Of a stretch of 64,000 nucleotides of DNA, positions 1 to 9,210 are shown in pieces. The stretch comes from Marinobacter sp. AC-23 (lineage in GTDB: Bacteria > Pseudomonadota > Gammaproteobacteria > Pseudomonadales > Oleiphilaceae): NCBI RefSeq assembly GCF_001858325.1, contig NZ_MBPP01000001.1, positions 1-64,000 on the forward strand. Direction: 5' to 3'. The first letter of the stretch is position 1; every line of letters begins with the position of its first letter. Under the pieces are notes generated by a model that was not told where the DNA came from, ran no database searches, and was given only the letters and a program-made list of their open reading frames with translations. A program made the translations under genes and the position numbers.

Positions 1-2
1 AC

Positions 3-1466
3 GTGGATATCTCCGACAGCGCCGATGTGAATCAGGCTGAAGAAAAGAGAATACTGGGTGAGATTTTGACGAATTTGGCAGCCAGAGGCGCCACATTTCA
101 CCCGGTCGCACTCTTCGATTTGGCAGATGCTGGTTTTTTGAAGACTCTTGCTGAGAAGTCTCAGGGCAGTTTTAGAGTCGCGGACACCGCAGAATCTCTC
201 AATCTGGCTTTTTTGGACGCCTTGAATAGCGCGGCCCCCCAAGAACAGATTCCGATTGAGGGCAATGCCTTTACGGTTGATAGCGGAGTTAAGGAATTTA
301 CCGCACTGATTTTTCGCGACCAGATTAAAGCCGGCGAGACGGCAGAGCCGGCAGGTTTGCAACTGATCCGGCCTGATGGAGAAGCGCTTCTCCAGGCAGC
401 TCAACCCGGCAACGTTCGTTGGGCCAGGGAAGAAGCTTACGATCTGGTGACGATAACTGAGCCCCAAGCCGGCGAGTGGCGCTTAAAAGGTGAGTTGGGT
501 GAGGGCAGCCGCGTGACGGTTGTTAGTGACCTGCGAATGGTTGTTGGCCCCGTTCCCGCCACATTTACAGCCAAATCACCGGTTGAAGTTCGCGTAGCCT
601 TTTTTGAAAAAACAGAGAAAGTGGTAAACCCGGATTTCCTTGATGTAATAAGCGTAGAACTTAGCCTTACCTCAGAAAACGGCCATAGTGGCAAAAAGGC
701 CCTTTCGCCAGAGCAGCCGCCGGAAGATGGTGAGTACACAGACACTATCAACAAGCTGCCGGCTGAAGGGCTGTACCGGCTTGATATTGTCGCGGATGGC
801 AAAACCTTTGCTCGAAAATTCACCGCCACAACCGAGTTCATGGGGCCTGTGGGGCTGGCTGAATCGACGATAGAAGCGCCTATAGATATAAGCTTTGCCG
901 AGCAGGCAGAACAAACTCCTGCGGCAGAACCTGCTCCCCAGCCGGCAGCTGAACCAGAAGAAGAGCCTTCTAACGAAGAGGAGCCTTCAGCGATAAAACA
1001 ACCCTCAGCGATAAAAGAGCCCTCAGCAATAAAAGACCCCATAGCTGAAAAAGCACAAGAAGATGAGTCGGCATTGCCCATGCCAATCTGGATGATTGGA
1101 GCGGGTGGGGGTTTGCTCCTGGTTATTGCACTGATCATTTTCTTGTTGAGGCGCAAGCGCCGCAGCGAACAAGCTGAAGTCTCTACGGCTAGTGAAGAAA
1201 CCGAAAGCCTGGATGACTTGCAACAGGAAATGGCAGACATTGAGGCTGAAACTCCGATATTGATGCCAGAAGAGCCAGAAGAGCCAGAAGAGCCGGAAGA
1301 AAACATCCCCGAGCTCACTGAGCCGGCGCAAGATGATGAAGAAGAATTCGGCCTGGACGATTTCGATCTGTCCGAATTTGACGATTTACCCGAGTACGAT
1401 TCATCCGATACCCTCGATCCGGACACCAAACCGGGCGAAGAACCAGACGATGAGCAGAAAAAGTAA
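3..1466 (+). CDS. VWA-type membrane protein (TIGR03503-like), 5' truncated
   Basis: The protein enters the window already open, so the GTG at position 3 is probably internal and the N-terminal half is missing. The visible part begins in what looks like the end of a von Willebrand A-type domain, followed by beta-rich segments. One transmembrane helix lies near residues 360-382 and ends in an RRKRR stop-transfer cluster. The tail of about 100 residues is strongly acidic. Before the helix there is a Pro/Glu-rich linker with three tandem PSAIK hexapeptide units. The layout (large extracytoplasmic part, one helix, acidic cytoplasmic tail) resembles the TIGR03503 family of marine gammaproteobacteria. 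Only 9 bases separate it from the MoxR gene, so it is probably cotranscribed. Its function is unknown; a role with the MoxR/VWA pair is inference. Confidence 0.7.
   Translation: MDISDSADVNQAEEKRILGEILTNLAARGATFHPVALFDLADAGFLKTLAEKSQGSFRVADTAESLNLAFLDALNSAAPQEQIPIEGNAFTVDSGVKEFTALIFRDQIKAGETAEPAGLQLIRPDGEALLQAAQPGNVRWAREEAYDLVTITEPQAGEWRLKGELGEGSRVTVVSDLRMVVGPVPATFTAKSPVEVRVAFFEKTEKVVNPDFLDVISVELSLTSENGHSGKKALSPEQPPEDGEYTDTINKLPAEGLYRLDIVADGKTFARKFTATTEFMGPVGLAESTIEAPIDISFAEQAEQTPAAEPAPQPAAEPEEEPSNEEEPSAIKQPSAIKEPSAIKDPIAEKAQEDESALPMPIWMIGAGGGLLLVIALIIFLLRRKRRSEQAEVSTASEETESLDDLQQEMADIEAETPILMPEEPEEPEEPEENIPELTEPAQDDEEEFGLDDFDLSEFDDLPEYDSSDTLDPDTKPGEEPDDEQKK
981..1034 (+). repeat. 18-bp tandem repeat x3 encoding PSAIK units
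   Basis: Three consecutive 18-bp units (981-998, 999-1016, 1017-1034) differ at a few bases and encode EPSAIK, QPSAIK and EPSAIK, followed by a degenerate DPIAEK. The period is a multiple of three, so copy number can change without breaking the frame. The repeat lies in the linker just before the transmembrane helix of the surrounding gene. Confidence 0.85.
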
Positions 1467-1484
1467 CCAATAGGAATGACACAG

Positions 1485-2327
1485 ATGAAGTTTACCGGTA
1501 CCGATAATTATGTAGCCACCGATGACCTGCAAATGGCCGTAAATGCGGCCATTACGCTGCAACGCCCACTGCTGATCAAAGGCGAGCCCGGCACCGGCAA
1601 AACCTTGCTGGCAGAGGAAATGGCAAGCTCTTTGGGTATGCGGCTGATCCCCTGGCACATCAAATCGACCACCAAGGCTCAGCAAGGCTTGTATGAGTAC
1701 GATGCGGTCTCCCGTTTACGGGATTCTCAGTTGGGAGATGCGAAGGTAAATGACATCAGCAACTACATCGTTAAAGGTAAGCTCTGGGAAGCCTTTGAGG
1801 CCGATGACCAGGTTGTGTTGCTGATTGATGAAATCGACAAAGCCGATATCGAGTTCCCGAACGATCTGCTGCTTGAACTGGATCGCATGGAATTTTATGT
1901 GTACGAAACCCAGCAGTTCGTAAAAGCCGCTAAGCGGCCAATCGTGGTTATTACCAGTAACAACGAAAAAGAACTGCCAGACGCCTTCTTGCGTCGTTGC
2001 TTTTTCCACTACATCAACTTCCCGGACCGGAACACCATGCAGGACATCGTGGATGTTCATTTTCCGGGTCTTCAGCAGCAGGTTGTAAAGGATGCACTTG
2101 AGGTGTTCTTCGATGTGCGCAAGGTACCGGGCCTGAAGAAAAAGCCTTCCACCTCCGAACTGATCGACTGGCTGAAACTGCTCATGGCTGACGAGCTGTC
2201 CGCAAAAATGCTGCAAGAAAAAGACAGCAGCTCTGCGCTGCCGCCTCTGTATGGTGCCTTGGTGAAAAACGAGCAGGACGTACACCTGCTGCAAAAGCTG
2301 GCGTTTATGGCCCGCCGTCGCGGCTGA
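1485..2327 (+). CDS. MoxR-family AAA+ ATPase
   Basis: This is a cytoplasmic AAA+ ATPase of the MoxR group, whose members act as chaperones that remodel or insert cofactors into partner complexes together with a VWA protein. Visible motifs are Walker A GEPGTGKT (about residues 33-40 from this start), Walker B LLIDEIDKAD (Asp near residue 115), a sensor-1 TSNNEKELP segment and a downstream RR arginine-finger region. At 281 residues it has a normal length. An in-frame ATG at 1476 lies directly against the AGGA at 1472-1475, whereas the ATG at 1485 is 9 bases from it and gives the usual MKF start, so I prefer 1485. The CoxE-like VWA gene follows after 22 bases. Confidence 0.88.
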   Translation: MKFTGTDNYVATDDLQMAVNAAITLQRPLLIKGEPGTGKTLLAEEMASSLGMRLIPWHIKSTTKAQQGLYEYDAVSRLRDSQLGDAKVNDISNYIVKGKLWEAFEADDQVVLLIDEIDKADIEFPNDLLLELDRMEFYVYETQQFVKAAKRPIVVITSNNEKELPDAFLRRCFFHYINFPDRNTMQDIVDVHFPGLQQQVVKDALEVFFDVRKVPGLKKKPSTSELIDWLKLLMADELSAKMLQEKDSSSALPPLYGALVKNEQDVHLLQKLAFMARRRG

Positions 2328-2349
2328 ATTTCGGCAAGAGTGCAGTTTT

Positions 2350-3528
2350 ATGTTGATTGATTTCTTTCTCGAAGTGCGGCGGGCCAAGGTGCCTGCCAGC
2401 CTGCGTGAGTTCCTCGATCTGCTGGAGGCGCTGCAACAGCAGCTTGCCTTTGCGGATATGGAGGAGTTCTATTACTTGGCGCGCTTGTGTCTGGTGAAGG
2501 ACGAGCGCCACTTCGACAAGTTTGACCGGGCGTTCAAAGTCTATTTCGATGGGATCGAGCACCTGGATGAGTTGTTGGAAGCGCTGATTCCGGATGAGTG
2601 GCTTCGCGCTGAGTTTGAGAAGAATCTGAGCGACGAGGAAAAAGCCAAGATCGACTCGCTTGGCGGTCTGGAAGAACTGATTGAAACCTTCAAGAAGCGA
2701 ATGGAGGAGCAAAAGGAGCGTCACGCCGGCGGTAACAAGTGGATTGGAACCGGTGGTACGTCGCCCTTTGGCGCCGATGGTTACAACCCCGAAGGCTTTC
2801 GTATTGGTCAGAAAAAAGGACGTCACGGGCGAGCGATTAAAGTTTGGGAAAAACGTGAGTTCAAAGACCTGGATGACAGCGTCACTCTGGGGATACGCAA
2901 CATCAAAGTGGCCCTTCGGCGGCTGCGTAAGTTTGCTCGCCAGGGCGCCGCAGACAAATTGGATTTGGACGACACCATTCGATCCACGGCCCGTAATGCG
3001 GGTTACTTGGATCTGAAGATGGTGCCCGAGCGCCACAACGCGGCCAAAGTTCTGATCTTTTTCGATGTGGGTGGCTCCATGGATCCCCACGTGCGGGTGT
3101 GCGAAGAGCTGTTTTCAGCCGCGCGCATGGAATTTAAGCACATGGAGTACTTCTACTTTCATAACTTTGTGTATGAGAGCGTGTGGACTCAGAACATCCG
3201 GCGTATGAATGAGACGACCAGTACGTGGGACGTCCTCCATAAGTACCCATCAGACTACAAAGTGATCTTTGTGGGTGATGCCACTATGGCTCCCTATGAG
3301 ATCTCTCATCCGGGTGGTTCCATCGAACACTGGAATGAAGAGGCTGGTGCCACTTGGTTTCAGCGCATCAACGAGCACTTCCGTAAGGTGGTGTGGATCA
3401 ACCCGCTACCCAAGGATTATTGGGGAACGGGAGGCTCGCTGGGTATGACCAAGCAGCTTGTGAATAACCACATGTACCCGCTTACCGTGGAAGGCCTGGA
3501 ATCGGCCATGAAATATTTGAGCAAATAA
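2350..3528 (+). CDS. CoxE-like VWA domain protein, partner of MoxR ATPase
   Basis: This 392-residue cytoplasmic protein has a helical N-terminal half and a C-terminal von Willebrand A domain, the composition of the CoxE/YeiM-type partners of MoxR ATPases. The metal-ion (MIDAS) motif reads D-V-G-G-S-M starting at Asp239, so it is DxGxS rather than the canonical DxSxS. A second conserved acidic motif, FVGDATM, lies near residue 310. The gene follows the MoxR ATPase after 22 bases and ends in a terminator-like region, so these two, with the gene before them, look like one operon. By family analogy (RavA-ViaA, CoxD-CoxE) the pair probably matures or remodels a client complex. No client is evident in the window. 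Confidence 0.82.
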   Translation: MLIDFFLEVRRAKVPASLREFLDLLEALQQQLAFADMEEFYYLARLCLVKDERHFDKFDRAFKVYFDGIEHLDELLEALIPDEWLRAEFEKNLSDEEKAKIDSLGGLEELIETFKKRMEEQKERHAGGNKWIGTGGTSPFGADGYNPEGFRIGQKKGRHGRAIKVWEKREFKDLDDSVTLGIRNIKVALRRLRKFARQGAADKLDLDDTIRSTARNAGYLDLKMVPERHNAAKVLIFFDVGGSMDPHVRVCEELFSAARMEFKHMEYFYFHNFVYESVWTQNIRRMNETTSTWDVLHKYPSDYKVIFVGDATMAPYEISHPGGSIEHWNEEAGATWFQRINEHFRKVVWINPLPKDYWGTGGSLGMTKQLVNNHMYPLTVEGLESAMKYLSK

Positions 3529-3911
3529 AAAAGCCGATGCGGTTGAGACATCGGCAAAGCTCGGCATATCAAACGGGGGTGTATTAGATACATCCCCGTT
3601 TTTGTTTATAGCAAATACAAAGCCAAAACGAGAAATCCATATAAACACATATGGTTAGCGATATGTTATGGCGAGATCTTGTCTTCGTTACCTTGTGGTG
3701 ACGTCTCTTTGTGTCAAATAATCCGACGCTATTTTGTCTCTCCGGTGTGCTTTTGGCCTGGGCCCTGAGTTTCTGATTTGGTGATCTGGATACCGTTCTT
3801 CGCTGTTACCAAGTGTTACTCTTTCTGTCGGTTTGTTGCAGAGCCCTGTTGAGTTCACAGAGTCAGCGAGTTCAAGGCGGCACGTTCAGAGACGGCAGGA
3901 GCAGGAGGCTT
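3529..3911. other. Intergenic region between the MoxR/VWA and TPR/TonB operons
   Basis: There is no convincing gene in these 383 bases. The left end holds a 7-bp hairpin (GCCGATG 3533-3539 with CATCGGC 3549-3555) and then the strong terminator at 3571-3606. The remainder is AT-richer than the surrounding genes and probably contains the promoter of the TPR/TonB operon, but I cannot place -35/-10 boxes with confidence. An open frame running from 3813 into the next gene is most likely an N-terminal over-extension. Confidence 0.6.
3571..3606 (+). terminator. Rho-independent terminator after MoxR/VWA operon
   Basis: A 14-bp stem (3571-3584 with 3588-3601, one G-T mismatch or wobble) is closed by a 3-base TAG loop and followed by a T-rich tract (TTTTTGTTT). 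It ends the VWA gene transcript 43 bases after its stop codon and separates it from the next operon. Confidence 0.85.
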
Positions 3912-4469
3912 ATGTTTGGCCTAGATAAGACAAAAAGATGCCGGGGAAGGCAACGTAAAGGATTGGATGTTGCCCCAATTGCTGTGGCAGTTCTGATGAT
4001 GCTGGGCAGTGGCCTGGTTACCGCGCTCCCTCTCGATGACGAAATCGCTGAGCTGAAAGCCGAAATCTCCGCCCATGCCGGCGAGGTGTTTCAGCTTGAA
4101 CAACGGGTGCTTCACCCGGTTAATACGCGCCTGGCCGTTTTCCTGACACTTGCCAATCGAGACGGTCTCGATTTGGATTCAGTGGAATTGTTCGTTGATG
4201 GCGAGCCTGTCGCTTCCCACATGTATACCACTCGGGAGGCGGGCTCGTTGCAACAAGGTGGTGTTCAGCAGCTCTTTACCGGCAATCTGGCTAACGGCAC
4301 ACACGAACTGAAAGCGGTGATAACAGCGCGGGCGGCCAATGACCGCTTTGTGCGCAGGGAATCCACCCATCGCTTTCAGAAACGGCCCGGAGCTCTTCGT
4401 TTGCAGATGGCTCTGGACGCCAAAGCACCAGACTACGAACCCCGTGTTTCTTTTGTTGAGTGGAAGTAA
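3912..4469 (+). CDS. Exported protein of unknown function, first gene of TPR/TonB locus
   Basis: I do not recognise a characterised function. From the ATG at 3912 (AGGAG and AGGAGG sequences just upstream) the product is 185 residues. It has a basic N-terminus, a hydrophobic stretch VAVLMMLGSGLVTALP acting as a signal peptide or anchor, then a short acidic helical segment (DDEIAELKAEISAHAGEV). The rest is a beta-rich domain containing an LFVDGEPV motif that looks Ig-like. There is no helix-turn-helix, so an AraC-regulator label for this type of protein would be wrong. It opens a six-gene co-directional run, with a 6-base gap to the next gene, and is probably a periplasmic subunit of the same envelope assembly (inference). 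Confidence 0.65.
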   Translation: MFGLDKTKRCRGRQRKGLDVAPIAVAVLMMLGSGLVTALPLDDEIAELKAEISAHAGEVFQLEQRVLHPVNTRLAVFLTLANRDGLDLDSVELFVDGEPVASHMYTTREAGSLQQGGVQQLFTGNLANGTHELKAVITARAANDRFVRRESTHRFQKRPGALRLQMALDAKAPDYEPRVSFVEWK

Positions 4470-4475
4470 TCAGTC

Positions 4476-5880
4476 ATGAGGCTGACCATGCTTAACAATG
4501 CAGGAGTTCGCACGATTATGGTTGCCCTTTCGTGCCTGTGTGGCTTGGTGGCAGCTTCGGCTTATGCCGAGCAGCCCCGACAACAGCAACTTTATGACGA
4601 TGCTGAACTTGCTCGTACCCGTGGGTCTTCAGAAGAAGCGGGCAAAATACTTGCAGGCATGAACGAGGGGTATTGGTCGGCCGTAGGTTACCTTAACCTT
4701 TCCGGCGACTATGCCCGCAATGACTTGAATCCTTCACGGGCACTTGTCGCTCTGCGAGTGGCGCTGGCTATGGCTGATAAGGATGCTGACGCTGAGCGCA
4801 AAGCCGCGTTGCGCAGCCGGATTCTATTGCGTGCCGGCTATCTGGCGTATAAAAGCTCAGAGTATGAAAAGGCCTTGGGGTTCTTTGAAAAAATACCACT
4901 CGATAGCCACAAAACCCCTCAGGCACTCTACTTCCATGGCTTGGTCTTGGCAGAGCAGGGTAACCACCGTGCGGCCATGCAAAGCTGGCACAGAGCAAAA
5001 AAATACCCCTTGCGTACCTGGCGTTGCAGATGCCTGGATTGCCATGGGGCGGGGCTACGATCTTTCTGGTTATCTGGGGCAGGCGGGCGAGGCCTATCTG
5101 GCAGCTAATGCGGCCTATGAAGGTGAACGGGTTACTCTGCGCAAACTGGCTGGCCAGATTGAGGAGGAGGGTGCCTACAAGGCGCTTGTTCTGAATGCCC
5201 GCGGTTCAGTGTCGGGTGAAGCTGGCTTGGCTGGTGCGAAAGTGCAGTGGTTTCTTGCGGACAGCCGAACACTTGCTCAACCACGCATGGCCTATCTGCT
5301 CAGTTTTATGGAGCAACCCGTTGCTCAGCAGGCGGTAGACCGGGTTGTGGGCTTGGCGCAAATAATGGCCGATCTGGAGCGCAAGGCCTGGGATCTTGAT
5401 GTTTTTAGCACGGCTATTGCAGGCCAGCTTGGGTCGCCAAGTTATTCCAATAAGGCTTCAGAAGCCCTGATAGACGAAAACGCGAAACTAACAGAGCGTT
5501 TGAGTGTTCTGTTAGAGCGTGTAGGCGGCGCACAGTTAACCCCAGATCAACGTCTTCTGTTCACAATACTGCAAACAACTCTTTCAGATTCGGGCCAGCA
5601 ACTCCAAAAGCTTCCCGCCAGCTCAGCTAACCGATCATCCAATCTCAAGACGCTGCTCACTGAAGCCCGAAAGCTGCGCAATCAATCGCTCGCATACCGT
5701 GAGTCTGTGCTGTCTCTGCGAGTTCAGGCCGAAGCCCTACTTGATCACCAGGCACTGGAGTTTGTTTCAGCTCAGGACAAAAAGATGGTGTTTGCGCTGG
5801 ATAAAACCGAGCAACAGATTGCCCACCTTTATGAGTATCTGGCGTTGAAGGAACTGGATTCCGGGGAGCAGGCACAATGA
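4476..5880 (+). CDS. Exported TPR-like protein (composite, one frameshift)
   Basis: The reading frame breaks at a run of seven A residues (4997-5003). Removing one A joins two open frames into one protein of about 467 residues, with ...SWHRAKNTP leading into VPGVADAWIAMGRGYDL. The N-terminus carries a signal peptide ending ASAYA/EQ. The first half is built of helical hairpins typical of tetratricopeptide repeats (for example LLRAGYLAYKSSEYEKALGFFEKI), and the second half is mostly helical. It starts 6 bases after the previous gene and its stop overlaps the start of the next large TPR gene (ATGA), so translation is probably coupled. It is likely a periplasmic scaffold protein; I know no assigned function. 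Confidence 0.7.
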
Positions 5881-8696
5881 GAGGTTTGCGCATTGTTGTA
5901 TTGCCGCTGTGTTTGGCCTTTGGCGTAGCTCATGCGCAGGAGTCGTTTCGTGTAGAGCTGGGGAAGGATGGCGAGACCATTGCCGATATGCGCCCGGTGT
6001 TCCTGAAGTTCGAGACCCGACCGCTGCCGGCTATTTCGCCAGCGGAAGTGGCCAGGCGTTATCAGCGGTTATTCAATACAACTGATGAACCTGCTGTCCG
6101 TGTGGATGCCCTGAATCGACTCACGAATATCCGCGACCGGTCTGGTGAAGATATAGGGTTTACGCCGGCGCAAGAAGCTGAGGTATATCAGCAGGCGATT
6201 GAAAGCTATGAGTCCATTCTGGAGCGTGGTGCGTTTGGCGGGCGCCTGGATGAGCTTTTGTACCAAATGGCTAAAGCACACGCCTTAACAGGCCAGAACC
6301 ATGCCTCGGTAAAACGCTTGCAGCAACTCGTTGGTTTGTATCCGGATTCACCTTTAGTTCCGGAAGCCCGGTTTCGGATTGCAGAATCAGCGTTCGTAGC
6401 CGGTAATTATGTGGAAGCCGAGGCTGGGTACCGGGAGCTTGTTGATAGTAGCAGTGATGCTGGTGACCTGAAAAACAAAGCCCGCTACATGCTCGGCTGG
6501 TCCCTGTTCAAACAGGGCCCTCATGCCTGGGAGCGCGCGGGGCGTAGATTTGTTGCGGTGTTGGATGAGTCTTTGCCAAGCATTGAAAGCCTTGGGCAGG
6601 TCCCTGAGTCCAGCGTAGACAGCGTGGATGACACCCTGCGGGTTCTGGCATTGATGGCCAGCCGCCGCAACGGCGCAGACACACTGATGGGGTGGTTGCA
6701 GCCTGAAGCGCTGCGGCCCTGGACACCGCTGGTGTTTGACCGGCTTGCAGATTTGTACGCAGTACAAGGCAATGCAGATGCCAGCGTGGCGACCAATCGG
6801 GCCTTCGTAACGACTTTCCCCGGGCATTCTCAGCGGGCGGGCTTTATGGCGCAGGTTGTGGATGTCTGGAACAGGGCCGGCGAGCCGGAACAGGCCCGAG
6901 CGGCGATGGCTGATTTCATCGCTCTGTTTGATGAGCAGGGTGATTATGCAGCTCTGGAGCCGGAGCATCGACAAAAATGGCGTAAGTTCACGCGCTTTCT
7001 TGCGGATTATCACTACGCGCAAGGCGGCTCGGGAGAGCGCGATGTCGCCACTGACTATGGCGCTGCAGGCATGTATTACGAAGCGCTGGCTCGCCGTAGC
7101 GACCACGCAGGAGAGCTTTTCCGGTTGGCAGGCGATGCGCGACTGCAGGCTGGGCAATACACATCGGCGCTTCAAGACTTTCGTTTGGCGGCGTATGAGG
7201 CACAAGGTTACGAGCCGGGTGTTGATGCCGGCTGGGCGGCGGTTGTTCTGGTGCGCGAAGGCATGACCGGAGAGAGGGTCTCTGCGGGATTTGAACCGGA
7301 TCTCGCGGATTTGACGGCTGAAGCCGATCGGTTTACCGAACGCTACGGCTCTGATGGCCGGGTCCCAGGTCTGTTGGCGGATGTGGCAACTCGCTGGCTT
7401 GAGGCCGGAAACAACGACCAGGCGCTGCGTTACGCCAAGCAAGCTGTCACTCACCAACAGGCGATGCCCGAAACACGTTACGCCGGTTGGGTAGTTACGG
7501 CTCAGGTGCGACAGCACACTGAAGAGCACAGCCTTGCCGAAAGAGCCTGGCGAGAAGCCTTAACGCTGGCCTCCAAAGACGCTGCGAGCAGCGAAATGAA
7601 AGCGGACGTTGCAGGCCTCAATGAACAGCTGGCAATAGCCATCTATCGACAGGGTGAGCAGGCCGCGGCGTCCGGGAAGGCAACGATAGCTGTGGCACAT
7701 TTCCAGAGAGTTGAAGCGGTACTGCCTGGCTCGGAAACCGCTATCAAGGGTCGTTTTGATGCGGCAAATACCTTGCTCAAAGCATCGGAATGGCAGCCGG
7801 CAATCAACGAGCTTAATCGCTTTCGCACAGATTACCCAGCGCACGTGCTTGCTGCCGGAATCAGTGAAAAACTGGTGTTGGCGTATACCACATCAAGTCA
7901 GCCGTTACGTGCAGCCAATGAGCTGATGGATATGGCCGATACCCGCTCCAAAGAGGCGGCGCAAGCGCCAGGCGATGAATGGAGCTACCGACTAAGGGCT
8001 GCTGAGCTGTTCCACAATGCCGAGGCTCAAGGCCAGCGCAATGCGATCTATGAGAACTACCTTTCAGCTAGCCCTGTTGCTGCAGATGCGGATGAGCATA
8101 TCCGGCTACAAACCATGCGCTTTAGGTTGATAGAAGCGGGAGGTCAGTCAGCAAGACGGCGCGAGGAAATGGTATCGGCAGAACTGCAAAGCAGCTGGCA
8201 TTCGGAACAAACCTTGCGTTGGGCAGCTCGTGGGGCGCTGACAATGGGGGCTGAAGCAGCCGCACAGTTCGCCGGTATTGAGCTGGGCACTCCGCTTGAG
8301 ACATCGTTGGATCAAAAGCAGCGCGCCATGGAAAGGGCACAGACATATTTCGATAATGCTGAATCTTTGGGAGGAGCTAACGTATTACCCGAGTGTTTAT
8401 TCCGGCGCGCAGAGCTTCACCGAATTATGGCCAAAGACCTTATGGCATCCGCAGCGCCCGACGGGCTCAACGAGTTGGAGCAGATGCAATACCGGATGCT
8501 ACTTGAGGAAGAGGCTTATCCATTTGAAGAGCGTGCTATTTCTTTGCATTCGGAAAACCACCAGCGACTTACCGCTGATGGTTTTAATAGCTGGATAGAA
8601 AAAAGCCTGACCGTTTTAGCTGAACTGCACCCGGGCCGTTACGACCGGTCGTTACGTTGGATGAGCGGCACAGCGGAGGGCAATGATGGTGCGTGA
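5877..8696 (+). CDS. Large periplasmic tetratricopeptide-repeat protein
   Basis: This 939-residue protein has a clear signal peptide (MRGLRIVV... cleaved near AHA/QES). Almost its entire length consists of helical repeat units, many with TPR spacing such as LYQMAKAHALTGQNHASVKRL, ARFRIAESAFVAGNYVEAEAGYREL and YRLAG-type pairs. No enzyme motif is visible. It overlaps the gene before it by 4 bases and the lipoprotein after it by 14 bases, showing tight operon packing. Proteins of this kind act as assembly or docking platforms. With the TonB-like gene downstream it recalls the TPR periplasmic proteins of the myxobacterial Agl-Glt envelope complexes; this comparison rests on architecture only, not sequence identity. 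Confidence 0.8.
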   Translation: MRGLRIVVLPLCLAFGVAHAQESFRVELGKDGETIADMRPVFLKFETRPLPAISPAEVARRYQRLFNTTDEPAVRVDALNRLTNIRDRSGEDIGFTPAQEAEVYQQAIESYESILERGAFGGRLDELLYQMAKAHALTGQNHASVKRLQQLVGLYPDSPLVPEARFRIAESAFVAGNYVEAEAGYRELVDSSSDAGDLKNKARYMLGWSLFKQGPHAWERAGRRFVAVLDESLPSIESLGQVPESSVDSVDDTLRVLALMASRRNGADTLMGWLQPEALRPWTPLVFDRLADLYAVQGNADASVATNRAFVTTFPGHSQRAGFMAQVVDVWNRAGEPEQARAAMADFIALFDEQGDYAALEPEHRQKWRKFTRFLADYHYAQGGSGERDVATDYGAAGMYYEALARRSDHAGELFRLAGDARLQAGQYTSALQDFRLAAYEAQGYEPGVDAGWAAVVLVREGMTGERVSAGFEPDLADLTAEADRFTERYGSDGRVPGLLADVATRWLEAGNNDQALRYAKQAVTHQQAMPETRYAGWVVTAQVRQHTEEHSLAERAWREALTLASKDAASSEMKADVAGLNEQLAIAIYRQGEQAAASGKATIAVAHFQRVEAVLPGSETAIKGRFDAANTLLKASEWQPAINELNRFRTDYPAHVLAAGISEKLVLAYTTSSQPLRAANELMDMADTRSKEAAQAPGDEWSYRLRAAELFHNAEAQGQRNAIYENYLSASPVAADADEHIRLQTMRFRLIEAGGQSARRREEMVSAELQSSWHSEQTLRWAARGALTMGAEAAAQFAGIELGTPLETSLDQKQRAMERAQTYFDNAESLGGANVLPECLFRRAELHRIMAKDLMASAAPDGLNELEQMQYRMLLEEEAYPFEERAISLHSENHQRLTADGFNSWIEKSLTVLAELHPGRYDRSLRWMSGTAEGNDGA

Positions 8697-9210
8697 ACAA
8701 AATGTCGTGTACTTGCCACAAATAAGGGCATGGCTGCGTTTTGGTTGTCTAATGGCAACCGTTCTATTGTTTGGCTGCGCAGGTCAGACGATGGATAGCT
8801 CTCAACCTGAGTCTTTAAAGTCGACCCAGGTTGAGCCTGACCCGCAGCAAGCGCTTGTGCATGCGCAGGAGGGCACCAAGGCGTATGAGCGGGGAGATAT
8901 TCCAGCGGCTATCAATGCCTGGCAACTGGCTGTTGAGTTGAACCCGAATGATGCGGTTACTCACAATAATCTGGCCCTATTGTTAAAACAGAAACATCGT
9001 TTTAAAGACGCCGCTGCAATGCTGGAAGCGGGCCTTGAGCATTCGCCAGAGGTTGCGGAGTTGCACTACAATCTTGCGGTTATTTCCGAGCTGTACTTGC
9101 TTGATTTGAGCAGAGCGCTTGCCTATTACCAAAGGTATCAAGCCCTGACTGCCAATGAGGATAAGAAGGTAACGGGATGGATTGCAGATTTGGAAAGGAG
9201 GTTGAACTAG
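8683..9210 (+). CDS. TPR lipoprotein
   Basis: This is a 175-residue lipoprotein: after a basic N-terminus and hydrophobic stretch the lipobox LFGC is visible around residue 32, followed by a Gln/Ser-rich tether. The body holds about three TPR units (AYERGDIPAAINAWQLAVELNPND, then HNNLALLLKQ and LHYNLAVISE pairs). A GGAGGG sequence lies just upstream of the ATG. It overlaps the large TPR gene and is followed immediately by the next gene with no gap. Lipidation implies membrane anchoring, probably in the outer membrane. It resembles PilF/PilW- or GltE-type small TPR lipoproteins in design, but no pilus biogenesis genes lie beside it. Confidence 0.78.
   Translation: MMVREQNVVYLPQIRAWLRFGCLMATVLLFGCAGQTMDSSQPESLKSTQVEPDPQQALVHAQEGTKAYERGDIPAAINAWQLAVELNPNDAVTHNNLALLLKQKHRFKDAAAMLEAGLEHSPEVAELHYNLAVISELYLLDLSRALAYYQRYQALTANEDKKVTGWIADLERRLN

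Noticed and set aside
437-1429. 330-residue open frame on the minus strand
   Set aside because: It is Ser-rich antisense to the acidic Glu/Asp/Pro-rich VWA-like gene, a common artefact, with no ribosome-binding site or domain.
3912-4469. AraC-family regulator label for the first gene of the TPR/TonB locus
   Set aside because: The sequence has a signal-like hydrophobic N-terminus and a beta-rich body with no helix-turn-helix.
6387-7529. 380-residue open frame on the minus strand
   Set aside because: It lies wholly inside the large TPR gene, which has the signal peptide, repeats and operon overlaps. The antisense product is rich in Arg, Cys and His and lacks any motif.
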